The translations under genes and the position numbers were made by a program. From the NCBI GenBank assembly GCA_033557465.1, contig JAWIIG010000025.1, forward strand, positions 3,529,001 through 3,593,000: a stretch of DNA of 64,000 nt, in the 5' to 3' direction. This document shows positions 11,135-21,797 of the stretch, one piece after another. The notes beneath the pieces were generated by a model. The model saw only the letters and a list, made by a program, of their open reading frames with translations, had not been told where the DNA came from and made no database searches. The number at the start of each line of letters is the position of its first letter. The stretch's first letter is position 1. This stretch comes from Ichthyophis bannanicus (lineage: Eukaryota > Chordata > Amphibia > Gymnophiona > Ichthyophiidae).

Positions 11135-11340
11135 AAAACGACCACATATTTTTTTGATCAGAATTTCACAGCCAGCTATGAGGTGAGTCATCATTTCCAG
11201 GTCTTTCTTACAGAATCGACACATGTCTGTATTAATAGTTTTTTCAATGCTTGCTGTAAACCATCTCATCCGTAAGCCACTGTCCTGGGCTGCAACTATT
11301 AACCTCTCATCCTACGTTTTCAGTTCACCCCTCCTTAACC
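11135..11340 (-). pseudogene. LINE ORF2 C-terminal zinc-knuckle remnant
   Basis: Minus-strand translation gives ERLIVAAQDSGLRMRWFTA, then a DMCRFCKKDLEMMTHLIAGCEIL segment. The AAQDxxLxTR-like stretch followed by CxxC, then a Thr-His and a Cys, is the usual ORF2 C-terminus of several LINE clades (R2/R4/NeSL-like among them). It directly follows the TTA duplication of element C and ran into the Penelope-like copy before C inserted. The clade is not decidable from this length. Confidence 0.5.
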
Positions 11341-11344
11341 ATTC

Positions 11345-11887
11345 ATGGAATTAAAAAAGGTACATAGAGGAGCGACCAAAATGATAAAGGGATGGAAGGA
11401 TACTGCTATGAGGAAAGGCTTAAAAGGTTAGTGCTCTTCAGCTTCCAAAAGAGACTGCTGAGGGGAGAAATGATAAGGTCTATATAGTAATTGGTGGAAT
11501 AGAACAGGTCAACATATATCGATTGTTTACTCCTTCAAGATGTAGAAAGACTAGGGTACACACAATGAAGCTACATTGTGCCCATTTAAGACTAATTGGC
11601 GAAAATATTTTTTCAATCAATTCTGGAATTTGTTGCTGGAGGATGTAGTAAAAGCTATTAGTGTAGCTCTGTTTAAAAGAGGTTTGGAGAAGTTCCTGGA
11701 GGAAAAGTCCTTAAGGTAGACTGGGGAAAATCCATTGCTTACCCCTGGGATATGCTGCATGAAATCTGTCTACCTTTTGGGAACCTGATATATACTTGTG
11801 ACAAGGATTGGCCACTGTTGGAAACAGGATACTGGGCTTGATGGACCTTTGGTCTGACCCAGTATGGCACATCTTATATTCTTATCT
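11345..11887 (+). mobile_element. CR1 3'-end fragment
   Basis: It matches the last ORF2 codons and 3' UTR of the CR1 at 14.4-20.2 kb. It contains aaaatgataaagggatggaagg, the 'gaatttgttgctggaggatg' stretch and the 3' tail tgggcttgatggacctttgg...cttatattcttat. It is 5'-truncated and carries several indels, so no protein is intact. Confidence 0.85.
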
Positions 11888-12290
11888 ATACAGTATGATA
11901 CAGTATGTTCTTTCCCATTTGCCTTCCACCTTTCCTTCTTTGTATGCTCCACATCTCCCCCCTTCTGCCTTTTGTTTTCAAGCAATATCCTTCTCGCTCC
12001 TTTCTACATTCACACCCTCCCAACTTCTTATCATTTTTTCTGCTTTCATAGGAATTTTCTTGGGATTTTTTGTGTGGCTTGGCTGAGGTCTCCAGCACCC
12101 CACTGCTTCAGTTACCATCAGATCCTCCACACCCTCAGGTGGCAGGGCTTGGATCCTGGGCGCCCTTAGCATTAAGTCAACCCATGGATTCAGGTACCAC
12201 TTCTGGTTCCTGTAATTCTTCTGCTGGTGGGGCCACAGTGTGACTGGTATTTAAAAATAACACCCATCCCCGCTTTGTTAACCCCAATCA
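11888..12290. other. Unassigned pyrimidine-rich sequence
   Basis: This CT-rich stretch lies between the CR1 tail and an L1-like fragment. Open frames here are low-complexity and show no domain. Confidence 0.4.
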
Positions 12291-13260
12291 TATTGCCTCT
12301 TTAAAGATGAAAATCTAAATTTGATGACATTTCTGATGCATTTTGTACAATTTAATCAGAATGACTATCACCAAAATGACCCTTATCCTAATAAGATTAT
12401 CTTTGTTATAAAACCTTTTAACTGCCCTCTCTCACCCTTGAACAGTCTGGAAATGTAACAAATCCACCTCTGAATTGGAATTCTAACAGCAGATATCTAG
12501 GCTTCAACTGGGCCTAAAGGACTAGGAAATAAATGTTGTAAAATATTAGATAATTTATTGATCACCTTCTTGAGGTCTGTGAATTGGAAGCACCCCTTTA
12601 ATAGAGGCTTTTCCTCACAGATGAGTCAAGTTCTAATTTCGGTTAGTTCCCTAAAAGGAAAAGATCCTGAAACATTTAGATCAATATATTTAATACATTC
12701 AGTTTATAAAACATTTGCTTTGGTATTAGCTAAACGACTGCATATTGTTAACGTAAATTTAATTCATGAAGATCAAATATATTTTGTGCAAAATCAATCA
12801 TATACTATTTCCAATCTGGTCAAGGTCCTGATGACTATCAAAAACAGTCCCAGGAAAGGAAATGTTTTGGAACTTGAATACTGGAGAAGCCTATAACACA
12901 TCGTGCTGGGTCTAGTTAATCCAGATTTGGAATTGAAGGATATTTCTTTATAAAGTCTTATACGACCTAGATATTAATAAACAGGGTTTAGATATTATTA
13001 AATAGTCAACCATCCAAATATTTTCCACTTTGCTGAGGAATAAGGTAGGGGTGTTCTCTGTTGTTTTTGCCATTCACTTATGAAGTGTCTGTTTTTCAAG
13101 GCATAATTCTAGCAGGTGGTGAATTTCAATTCAAGTTATTTGCAGGTGACATGTTCTTTTTGGTGAGTGACCAAACATAGCGGTTGCAGGGCTCTTAAAA
13201 AGTTTTGACTATTTCTCAGCCTTTTCAGGTTTAAAAATCAGTGGGGCTGACAGCCAGTGT
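12290..13260 (+). pseudogene. Degenerate L1-like LINE reverse transcriptase
   Basis: The plus-strand frame at 12558-12896 contains KGKDPETFRSIYLIHSVYKTFALVLAKRL, then LIHEDQIYFVQNQS, matching the L1-type RT pattern (GKDP..yRPIsL...yK...iLA.RL and the H.DQ.gF motif). Further on, about 13126-13165, FKLFAGDMFFLV stands where the catalytic F/YADD motif should be, with Gly replacing the first Asp. About 13195-13240 encodes KSFDYFSAFSGLKI, typical of the following helix. Stops and indels separate these pieces. It is an old, inactive copy on a lower-GC background than its neighbours. Confidence 0.65.
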
Positions 13261-13261
13261 G

Positions 13262-13712
13262 GTTACTGGCCTAAATTAAGCACAGGTGTTTATCTTAATA
13301 GGTAAATTTAGCTCCCCTATTCATACTGTATAGATAGTGATGCTGAATATATACTGTCAATAGTATGATCACTAGGCCGACATTATCAATTTAGTTTACA
13401 GTAGGTCTGTTATTTGGCAGATCTAAAGTATTACTTATCCAGATAATGGCTGAACATCACGATTATCCGGATAATCTTTTAGTCTGCTCTCGCCCTGCCC
13501 CAAACTTACCCATAAATATATGGATATTGTTAGACTGTTCATCGATTTAAATGGTCTGAAATTATCCATATATATTTTAAAACTGCACAGATAATGCAAT
13601 TGGGTGTTCAAGAACCATCAAGGAATGCATAATTGACTTTTAATATTGTCCCACATGTTTCTAAATCTCTTACTTTCCTTACAGACATGTCTCTTCTAAC
13701 TAGCTGGAATTC
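13262..13712. other. Unassigned AT-rich sequence
   Basis: No recognisable coding or repeat features are visible. It may be further L1 remnant or old unique sequence. Confidence 0.35.
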
Positions 13713-13715
13713 TAA

Positions 13716-14430
13716 GGGGTATGTTTACTAAACCATCCTAATGTTACCGGCGCTAATTGCAGCGATAATGTGAAGAATGCCATATAAGGAGTGGGCGTTC
13801 CAATCCTAAGGTAGCAAGAATCTGTATCGCGCGATAGTGGGCGCCGTGGCACGTTAACGCTCATTAACCCTAAGTACATGCCAGCGCAGTGCTAGAAGCT
13901 ATAACAATATAGCCCACTGGTTACTGCAATGACTGTGGAGGTAGAGGTCATGGGTTTGATCCTACAGTGATGTAAACTAAAAAGGCTGTCTGAAGCATTT
14001 TCTTTTAATTTAAATCAGTGCTGCCAGCAAAAACACCCTCACAGTGCCGTAACCTAAGGTGCCTCATAAGGCGCCCTATAGGGCACCCCATAGGTCACAT
14101 TATAAAGTGCCCTGCCTGCCAAGGCAACCTATAATGTGCCCTATAAGGCGCTGTATAGGGCGCCTTATAGGGCGTCTATGAGGCACCTTAGGCTACAGCA
14201 CTGTGAGGATGTTTCTGCTGGCAGCACTGATTGAAATGAAAAGGAAAAGCCTCACACAGCATTCTTAATTAACACCACTGTGGGATCAAACCCATGACTG
14301 CTGCCTCTACAGTCATTGAAGTAACCAGTAGGCTACATCTCTATAGCTACTACCACACTGCTGGCTGGCTACAGAAAGACTGCAGGTCACCATACAAACT
14401 GTCTGCTGTGGTTACCAGGATAGGGTAAAC
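13716..14430 (-). mobile_element. TIR element D/E, left segment
   Basis: It starts ggggtatgtttactaaac at 13716, preceded by TAA. In inverse orientation it equals the right end of element F (47.6-47.8 kb). It holds tRNA-like modules in both directions around a central AAGGYRCCTT palindrome. At about 14430 it is interrupted by CR1. The homologous sequence resumes at 20220 (gtacccatgatgcactgc), as judged by comparison with element C at 9.83-9.93 kb, where the two halves are contiguous. Confidence 0.75.
13908..14345. repeat. Long imperfect inverted repeat with a tRNA-like module on each arm
   Basis: The left arm has tagcccactggttactgcaatg and box B GGTTTGATCC (13953-13962). The right arm has the reverse complement, with gggatcaaaccc at 14282-14293. 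Between them lie inverted copies of 'gtgctgccagc...cctcacagtgccgtaacctaaggtgcc' around an AAGGYRCCTT core near 14120. The whole can fold into a hairpin of over 400 nt. Confidence 0.75.
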
Positions 14431-14436
14431 TTTGTA

Positions 14437-14603
14437 GAGCTTTCTGGTTACATTTTATACCCAGCAGAGAGCTTGTAGTTTAAATTTAATAGTCACTCAG
14501 GGCCAAGTAACAGCAAAGTACTTTCAGTTTAAATTTAACACACAGAAGAGAGCTTTCTGGTTAAATTTAGTACCCAGCAGAGAGCTTGTAGTTTAAATTT
14601 CAT
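14437..14603 (+). repeat. Direct repeats in the CR1 5' region
   Basis: Two 54-bp copies (14437-14490 and 14550-14603) begin gagctttctggtta and end gagcttgtagtttaaattt, 113 bp apart. A partial third copy (ttcagtttaaattta) lies between them. Repeated 5' UTR units are common in LINE promoters; that role here is inference. Confidence 0.7.
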
Positions 14604-14771
14604 AAGAAGTTAGAGCCTAGCAGCAGCTAAGAGCTATAATTTAAATCAAATCAGAATTTAGCTTACCTCAGCAGCACAAGACAGGGTACTGTGTAGCAGC
14701 CCTCTTTTAATAAGTGTTATTTCCCTCCCTCCCTCCCCACACCCACCCTCCCCTGGGATAATCACACTTTA

Positions 14772-15900
14772 ATGTGAGTTGCATGATTTACGCCGACGAT
14801 GTCCTACTTTACCTGCCAATATCCCTGGATTGCCCAGACCTAACCCCAATAACTAAGTGTTTCAATGCAGTATCCGAATGGCTCCTCTCTCAAAATCTGC
14901 GCATCCAACATAAGAAAACAGAGGTCCTATTTATCTCTAGAAATCTTGAGTTTATTCCACCTAACCACTTAGAAGTCGACAACGCCAAGCTGCAGGTAAA
15001 ATCAGCCATACGATACCTCGGAGTCACACTGGATCAGAACCTCGACATGAAGCAGCACATAGCAAAAACAGTAAGAGCGATCTACTTCAAGATCAGATCC
15101 CTCAGACACATACGCCCTCTACTCGAGCTGAATGACTTCCGTACCATCTACCAAGCCCTCATCATCCCTCATTTTGATTATGCAAACGCCATCCTACAAG
15201 GTCTCCCTAAAGCAACCTTACATCCCTTACAACTCGCCATGAACAGCGCTGCGCGAATCCTTTTAGGAGCACCAAGGAAAGAGCACATCACACCCCTCCT
15301 GATGCAGCTGCACTGGCTCCCCATCCAAGCCAGGATTAACTTCAAGATCTTAGTGATGACATTCAAGGCCATCAATGGGTTATCCTCCTCTTCAATATGT
15401 GACCTCATACAACAACCCATGCCCAACAGGATAAGAAGAAGAACGGCTGCAACCAACATGCTAGCAATACCAAAAGCTATGACAAGATGCGCCATATCAA
15501 CTTCAAATAGAGCCTACAGCCTGAGCGCCCCAAGCCTCTGGAACTCCTTACCACCACACATCAGAGCTATCCCCAATTTGAGCCAGTTCAGGAAGGCCTT
15601 AAAACACCTCCTATTTATTAAATACCTCACAGCCTCCCTCGAACCCCAGCCTCCAGGTACGAACAACACACAATGAACTCATCTCACTTATAGACAGTTA
15701 CCAATTTCAGTATCCCTTTTGTGTACATAGTTTACCAATTTCAATTTCAGTAGTCCATTTATGTACATAGTTTCCCCCGTTATCCAAGTTGATTGCTCCT
15801 GTTCATTGTAATGACCTGACTCTTGTTCATTGTCGGATTCTGTTTCGTTTTATGTAAACCGCGCTGATCGTAAATAGTGCGGTATATAAGAAATGTAAAA

Positions 15901-15931
<31 letters not shown>

Positions 15932-15932
15932 A
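14772..15932 (+). mobile_element. L2 LINE, 5'-truncated, with (AAAT)n tail
   Basis: The C-terminal part of L2 ORF2 is followed by about 230 bp of 3' UTR containing cgcgctgatcgtaaatagtgcggtatataag and a run of AAAT/AAATA units (15896-15932). A near-matching duplication, ataatcacacttta (14758-14771) versus ataatcatagcttta (15933-15947), brackets it. It sits inside the 5' region of the CR1 element. Confidence 0.85.
14774..15676 (+). pseudogene. L2 reverse transcriptase C-terminal half
   Basis: The 300-residue undamaged frame begins at the catalytic motif YADD (residues 7-10) and continues through the thumb. Features in order are LRIQHKKTEVLFIS, IRYLGVTLDQNLDMKQHI (the LGVTLD motif), FDYANAILQGLP, LLMQLHWLPIQARINFKILVMTFKA, and the terminal APSLWNSLPPHIR...FRKALKHLLF typical of L2. 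The first RT motifs and the endonuclease are missing because the copy is 5'-truncated at about 14772, so it cannot be active. The absence of stops suggests a fairly young insertion, younger than the CR1 that hosts it. Confidence 0.85.
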
Positions 15933-16155
15933 ATAATCATAGCTTTATAGGTACTTACACATCTTAAAAGACAGGAGGTGCTTTCAGGTGAAGCTCATTA
16001 CCCAAATCAGTCATACACTAAGGACCTGAGATTAATTAAGCTTCAGGTGAACAAGGTATATTAAACGTATTAGGTACAGTTTTATTGGTATAAATACCCA
16101 TAGCAACCCCTAGTAAGTAAGAACTTAAAGATCTAGACACAAACTTAAAACTAAG

Positions 16156-17076
16156 ATGCAGACAGCAGTCCAGCAGCGGGATGGGGGCTTTCCAGTCTTT
16201 TGCATTGAGTGTCACATGTATGATTTTCTCCCAGTTGGTGAGAGGTCTTACGTGTGCACTAGGTGCAAGGAGCTCTTTGCTCTCAGGGAACAAGTCCGTT
16301 CTCTAGAGGCTAAAGTAGCAGACTTGGAAAACATAAGACAGACAGAGAGGTACATAGACGAGACCTACAGGGATATAGTCCAGAAGTCCCACCTCCAGTC
16401 TGGCAGCACCCCTGTTGCCATGGAGGAGAGAGGTCACGTGACAGGAGAGCATCACCCTGGTGTGGCAGGAAGTGATCCTCTAACTAGGATCTGTCCTCCA
16501 GGTGATGTAAAACCCTCTCGCACCGAGGAAGTTTCTCCAGGGCCATGTGCCCATGAGGGAAGGGTTAGGACAGCCGTTATAGTTGGTGATTCGATCATTA
16601 GGCAAGTAGATAGCTGGGTGGCTGGTGGACGTGAGGATCGCCTGGTAACATGCCTGCCTGGTGCGAAGTTAGCGGACCTCACGGGTCACCTAGATAAGGT
16701 CTTAGATAGTGCTGGGGAGGAGTCTGCTGTCTTGGTACATGTCGGTACCAATGACATAGGAAAATGTGGTAGGGAGGTTCTGGAGGCAAAATTTAGGCTT
16801 TTAGGTAGGAAGTTGAAATCCAGAACTTCCATGGTAGCATTCTCCGAAATGCTTCCTGTTCCATGCGCAGGACCCAAAAGGCAGGCAGAGCTCCGGAGTC
16901 TCAATGCGTGGATGAGACAATGGTGCAGAGATGAGGGTTTTGGATTTGTTAGGAACTGGGGAACATTCTGGGGAAAGGAGGAGCTCTTCCGAAGGGATGG
17001 GCTTCACCTTAACCGGGATGGAACCAGGCTGCTGGCATTAACCTTTAAAAAGGAGATAGAGCAGCTTTTAAACTAG
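16156..17076 (+). CDS. CR1 ORF1: zinc-motif, coiled coil and SGNH esterase-like domain
   Basis: This undamaged 306-residue frame has a Cys motif at the N-terminus (C16-x2-C19 and C34-x2-C37, a PHD/zinc-ribbon-like pair) and a probable coiled coil at residues 38-75. An SGNH/GDSL hydrolase-like domain spans about 138-302. Its blocks are visible: VIVGDS (Ser146), VHVGTND (Asn199) and DGLHLN (Asp281, His284). In CR1-type LINEs ORF1 is thought to bind the element RNA, and the esterase domain may act at membranes or lipids, though its role is unsettled. ORF2 starts 36 bp downstream in another register. The start chosen is the first Met after the 5' UTR, just before the Cys motif. Confidence 0.85.
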   Translation: MQTAVQQRDGGFPVFCIECHMYDFLPVGERSYVCTRCKELFALREQVRSLEAKVADLENIRQTERYIDETYRDIVQKSHLQSGSTPVAMEERGHVTGEHHPGVAGSDPLTRICPPGDVKPSRTEEVSPGPCAHEGRVRTAVIVGDSIIRQVDSWVAGGREDRLVTCLPGAKLADLTGHLDKVLDSAGEESAVLVHVGTNDIGKCGREVLEAKFRLLGRKLKSRTSMVAFSEMLPVPCAGPKRQAELRSLNAWMRQWCRDEGFGFVRNWGTFWGKEELFRRDGLHLNRDGTRLLALTFKKEIEQLLN

Positions 17077-17111
17077 ATATTAGGGGAAAGCCGACAGTCG
17101 CCCAAGAGCGG

Positions 17112-20051
17112 ATGGTTCGGAAGAACGTATCCTTGAAGGATACTACCAAAAGCAGAGAGGTTCCACAAAAGAGTAAAGTAGCCCAAATGCCCTCAAGTAT
17201 GGAGCAGACAGAGCTTAAAGATCCCAATTTACCCATGTCTAACAATAGCCAAATTAACATGAATAAAATACATTCTCTAAAATGCTTGTATGCAAATGCT
17301 AGAAGTCTAAAGAATAAGATGGGAGAGTTAGATTATATAGCACTAAATGAAAGGTTAGATATGATTGGAATATCAGAGACATGGTGGAAGGAGGACAACC
17401 AGTGGGACACTGTGATACCTGGGTACAAACTATATCGTAATGATAGAGCTGATCAAATTGGTGGAGGGGTTGCACTCTATGTTAGAGAGGGCATTGACTC
17501 AGAAAGGATTAAAGTTTTGCAGGAAACAAAATCTGCTGTAGAATCTATATGGATTGAAATTCCATATAAAAGGGGGAAGGCAATGGCAGTGGGGGTGTAC
17601 TATTGAGCACCTGGCCAGAATGACCAAATGGATGATGAAATGCTCAAAGAAATCAAGGAAGCTAACAAAAGTTACAGCGCAATAATAATAATGGGTGATT
17701 TCAATTACCCCGGTATCGACTGGGTCAATGTCACGTCAGGACATGCTAGGGAGATAAAGTTCCTAGATGAAATAAATGACTGCCTCTTGGAGCAGCTGGT
17801 TCATGAACCGACCAGAGGGGAAGCCATATTAGACCTAGTCCTTAGTGGAACACCAGATCTAGTGCAAGAGATAAGGGTGTTGGGGCCACTTGGCAATAGT
17901 GATCATAGCATGATCCCCTTTGATTTAATTAGTGGAGGAGGGATAGTAAGGAAATCCACAGTACTACCTTTTAACTTTCGAAAGGGAGACTATGATAAAA
18001 TGAGGAAAACAGTTAAGAAAAAACTAAAAGGAGCAGTTGCAAAGGTTTAAGACGTACATCAGGCTTGGCTGTTGTTGAAAAATACTATCTTGGAAGCCCA
18101 GACCAGCTGTATTCCATGCTTTAAGAAAAGTGGAAGTCCAAAAAACTGCCAGCATGGTTTAAAGGTGAGGTCAGAGAGGCTGTTGTTGCCAAAAAAGCAT
18201 CTTTCAGGAAATGGAAAAAAGAGCCAAACGACGAAACCTGGAAACAGCACAAGCACTGGCAAGTCAAATGCAAGGCATTGATAAGGCAGGCAAAGGGAGA
18301 ATTTGAGAGGAAGCTTGCTGCAGAAGCAAAAACGCGAAGTAAAGACCTTTTCAAGTACATTCGTTGCAAAAAACCTGTGAGAGAGTCAGTTGGTCCATTA
18401 GATGATAAAGGGGTTAAAGGAGCACTAAGAGGCGACAAGGCGATAGCGGAGAGATTGAATGAATTCTTTGCTTCAGTCTTTACTGAGGAAGATGTAGGGA
18501 TGTTACCCATGACTGAAGTGGTATTTAAAGGTGCGGAAGAATTGAAGGAAATATCGATACATCGGGAAGATGTATTACAACTATTAGATAAACTGAAGAG
18601 TAGCAAATCACCTGGGCCGGATGGTATACATCCAAGGGTGTTGAAAGAACTGAAATACGAGATTGCAGACCTGCTATTAGTAATCTGTGAACTATTATTA
18701 AAATCATCTCTAATACCTGAAGATTGGAGGATCGCCAATGTACCACCAATTTTTAGAAAGGGTTCCAGGGGTGATCCAGGAAACTACAGACCGGTGAGCC
18801 TGACATTAGTACCGGAAAAAATGGTAGAAACCATCATAAAGAATAAAATTACTCAGCATGTAGATAGTCATGACCTAATGGGAGACAGCCAACATGGCTT
18901 TAGACAAGGAAGATCTTGTCTTACTAATCTGTTATGTTTCTTTGAAGGAGTGAATAATCAGGTGGACAAAGGTGAGTCGGTTGATATTGTGTATCTGGAC
19001 TTTCAGAAAGCCTTTGACAAGGTCCCTCATGAGAGAGTTTTGGCAAAACTAAAGAGTCATGGGATCGGAGGCAGTGTACTATTGTGGATCAGGAACTGGT
19101 TAAAAGATAGAAAGCAGAGGGTAGGGCTAAATGGCCAATTTTCCCAATGGAGAAAGGTGAATAGTGGTGTACCCCAGGGATCTGTGCTGGGTCCACTGCT
19201 TTTTGACATATTCATAAATGACCTGGAAAGTGGAATAACGAGTGAGGTTATCAAATTTGCAGATGACACAAAACTATTTAAAGTTGTTAAAACCCAAGAG
19301 GATTGTGGAAAATTGCAAGAGGATCTTGATAAATTGGAAGACTGGGCATCAAAATGGCAGATGAAATTTAATGTGGACAAGTGCAAGGTTATGCACCTAG
19401 GGAAGAACAACCCAAACTATGGTTACACGATGCAAGGTTCCACATTAGGAACCACCACCCAGGAAAAAGATTTAGGCGTCATTGTGGATACCATGTTAAA
19501 ACCCTCGGCCCAGTGTGCAGCAGCGGCCAAGAGAGCAAATAGAATGCTAGGTATGATAAGGAAAGGAATGGAAAATAAAACAAAAGATATTATAATGCCT
19601 CTATATCGTTCCATGGTGAGACCGCACCTTGAATATTGTGTGCAATTCTGGTCGCCGTATCTTAAAAAGGATATAGCAATTTTAGAAAAGGTTCAGAGAA
19701 GAGCCACCAAAATGGTAAAGGGGATGGAAGGATACTCCTATGAAGAAAGGCTAAAAAGGTTAGGGCTCTTTAACCTGGAAAAGAGACGTCTGAGGGGAGA
19801 TATGATAGAAGTCTATAAATTAATGAACGGATCGATTGTTTACCTTATCAGAATATAGAAAGACTAGGGGACATGCAATGAAGCTACAGGGTAAACTATT
19901 TAAGACTAATAAAAGAAAATATTTTTTCACTCAACATGTAATCAAACTCTGGAATTTGTTACCGGAGGATGTAGTAAAGGCTGTTAGTGTAGCTGGGTTT
20001 AAAAAAGGTTTGGACAAGTTCCTGGAGGAAAGGTCCATAAACCATTATTAA
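17112..20051 (+). pseudogene. CR1 ORF2: endonuclease and reverse transcriptase, disrupted
   Basis: The endonuclease runs from 17112 to about 18050. It contains LYANARSLKNK, ISETWW (catalytic Glu), GGGVALYVR, MGDFNYPGIDW and GNSDHSMI (terminal Asp-His). An in-frame TGA at 17604-17606 sits where a CpG-derived Arg codon is likely, and a TAA lies at 18048-18050. A frameshift near 18135 leads into the RT frame (18278-19858), which shows [28 protein letters not shown] (239-247 of this piece), SGVPQGSVLGPLLF and FADD (327-330), followed by LGVIVD and PHLEYC. A last frameshift near 19850 moves the C-terminus (IKLWNLLPEDVV...GLDKFL) to 19836-20051. Two stops and two frameshifts make it non-coding, but all catalytic residues remain. 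Confidence 0.85.
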
Positions 20052-20219
20052 GAAGGGACCAAGGATATCAATGCTTGAACCAATACAAGCATTGTGGAAC
20101 CTGTGTCCCTTGGGGAAACTGCTAGGTACGTATGACCTAGATTGGCCACTGTTGGAAACAGAATACTGGGCTTGATGGACCTTGGTCTGACCCATTATGG
20201 CATATCTTATGTTCTTATA

Positions 20220-21293
20220 ACCCGTACCCATGATGCACTGCACATGCAGATCAGCAGTCTACAGCGGATCACATAATGGGGTATGCACCCCCACAGCACC
20301 TAGGCCTGGTAGGGAGAACTGACTGTGTGTGTTACTGGCACATAGTAGCTACAGACCGTGACATTGTGCGGGTCCTGTGCTCACCCTGAGGGTGAGGTGG
20401 GGCACCCAGCACCAGGTCCGCAGCACCTGGCTTGGTTGAGATAGGTTATACTGCAGATCCCCATCAGTGCTAGTGTGTGATAGGTAGTCCTTGCAGACAC
20501 ACCTAAGATACACCTGTGTCTATCTGTATTTCCCAGTCACATCTAGCTCTTGTGGACTATGATGCACCCAAAATAGTGCATATGGTGAAGTGAAGGGGTG
20601 GGGTGGGGGTCTTTGGACCCAAAAGCGGATTATGCAGCACCACCTCACCCACTCTCTGTGGCTAAGGAAGGGGGGGGGGGAACAGGATCTCCTACCAACA
20701 GATCCACTGTGTACATCTCTGCAATGGTGGCAGTAGAGAGGACCATCAACCACGGTCCTGCTGGGGAACAGGCACCCTACAGGGCAATCAGTGCAGATCT
20801 GTACACATCACATAAGGCAAATGGCAGACAGGCAGAATGCTGGAGAAGCTCAGCTGCCCCCCACCACTATCTGACATTCACCAGAAGAGAGCACAGTCAG
20901 TCTCTACCTGCTGCACCCTGCAAGGTGTTCCAACCATACACATGCTAACTACAGACAGTCTGCCAGCTAGTACATAGTGCATGTTCCTGGAGGAACTGTG
21001 CACTCCCAAAAAATGGGATGTGAACACACACATCAAGCAGACATGTGAGTGACTGGGCCCAAGAAAAAAGAACCCATAAATATCACTTGAGAAAAATGCT
21101 GCATAGCACTATGGGGGAACCTAGCCATGCCGTGGTCACTGCTCAGTCAGGGTGAGAGTGACCTCCCCACATGACATGCTGTGGCCACCCTGTCCATGCA
21201 GGTGGTGGTTGGGCACTACAATGTCCCAGCCATTTCCCTATACCCTGTGCAGATGCATCCTGCCCAGGCTACCCTGTCCGGGCCATACCCACA
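20220..21293 (-). mobile_element. TIR element D/E, second segment
   Basis: Read on the minus strand it matches elements C and G (9.03-9.85 kb of C), including the catcatgggtacgggtt junction with the segment ending at 14430. It contains no tRNA-like module and no long frame. It ends at ccatacccaca, the DIRS insertion point. Confidence 0.75.
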
Positions 21294-21551
21294 GAGTGTA
21301 GTTACTCACCTGTAACAGGTGTTCTCCAGGAGCAGCAGGAATCAGTCCTCACATATGGGTGACGTCGGCGCCGACGGAGCCCTCACGGAGCAATTTTCCC
21401 CAGCTTTCAAAGAAAGCCTTTGGGAATTGCAGCGCGCATGCGTGGTCCTCTTCCCGCCCAAGGGTGCCATCTTGCTCAGTCAGATGACATAGCAAAAAGA
21501 CAGCAAAAATTAGCAAAAACGAAAGCATAAAACTGCAACTCCAAGGGGAGG

Positions 21552-21660
21552 AGGGAGGGTTGTGAGGACTGATTCCTGCTGCTCCTGGAGAACACCTGTT
21601 ACAGGTGAGTAACTACGCTTTCTCCAGGACCAAGCAGGAAGTCAGTCCTCACATATGGGA
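21552..21660 (-). repeat. Internal complementary region (circle-junction) of DIRS copy 1
   Basis: The first part (up to gagtaactac) is the reverse complement of the left outer end. The next part (ctttctccaggaccaagc...catatggga) is the reverse complement of the right outer end. The region therefore encodes the junction of the two termini, the feature used in DIRS models to template complete ends during circular replication. Confidence 0.85.
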
Positions 21661-21797
21661 CTCCCAAGCTTAAGGCTACCGGAGACCCTAAGCACAAAAA
21701 TGAGCTCCCTCTAGCTCAGCAGCACAGAAGGAAGGAATCTTCTCTGAATACGTCTCCAACCGGTAGCCCAACATCCGGGATGGAGGGTAGGAGTTGC

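Larger units (their letters stand above)
14431..20219 (+). mobile_element. Near-complete CR1 LINE, interrupted by an L2
   Basis: The element lies on the plus strand with a 5' region at 14431-14771 and 15933-16155 (split by an L2), ORF1 (16156-17076), ORF2 (17112-20051, damaged) and a 3' UTR ending cttatgttcttat at about 20219. Comparison with element C shows that the flanking halves of D/E join once CR1 is removed. This places both ends within a few bases and implies a full-length copy of about 4.6 kb after subtracting the L2. The 5' region has a 54-bp direct repeat. CR1-clade assignment rests on the SGNH-type ORF1, RT motifs and the tgggcttgatggacc 3' tail. Confidence 0.85.
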
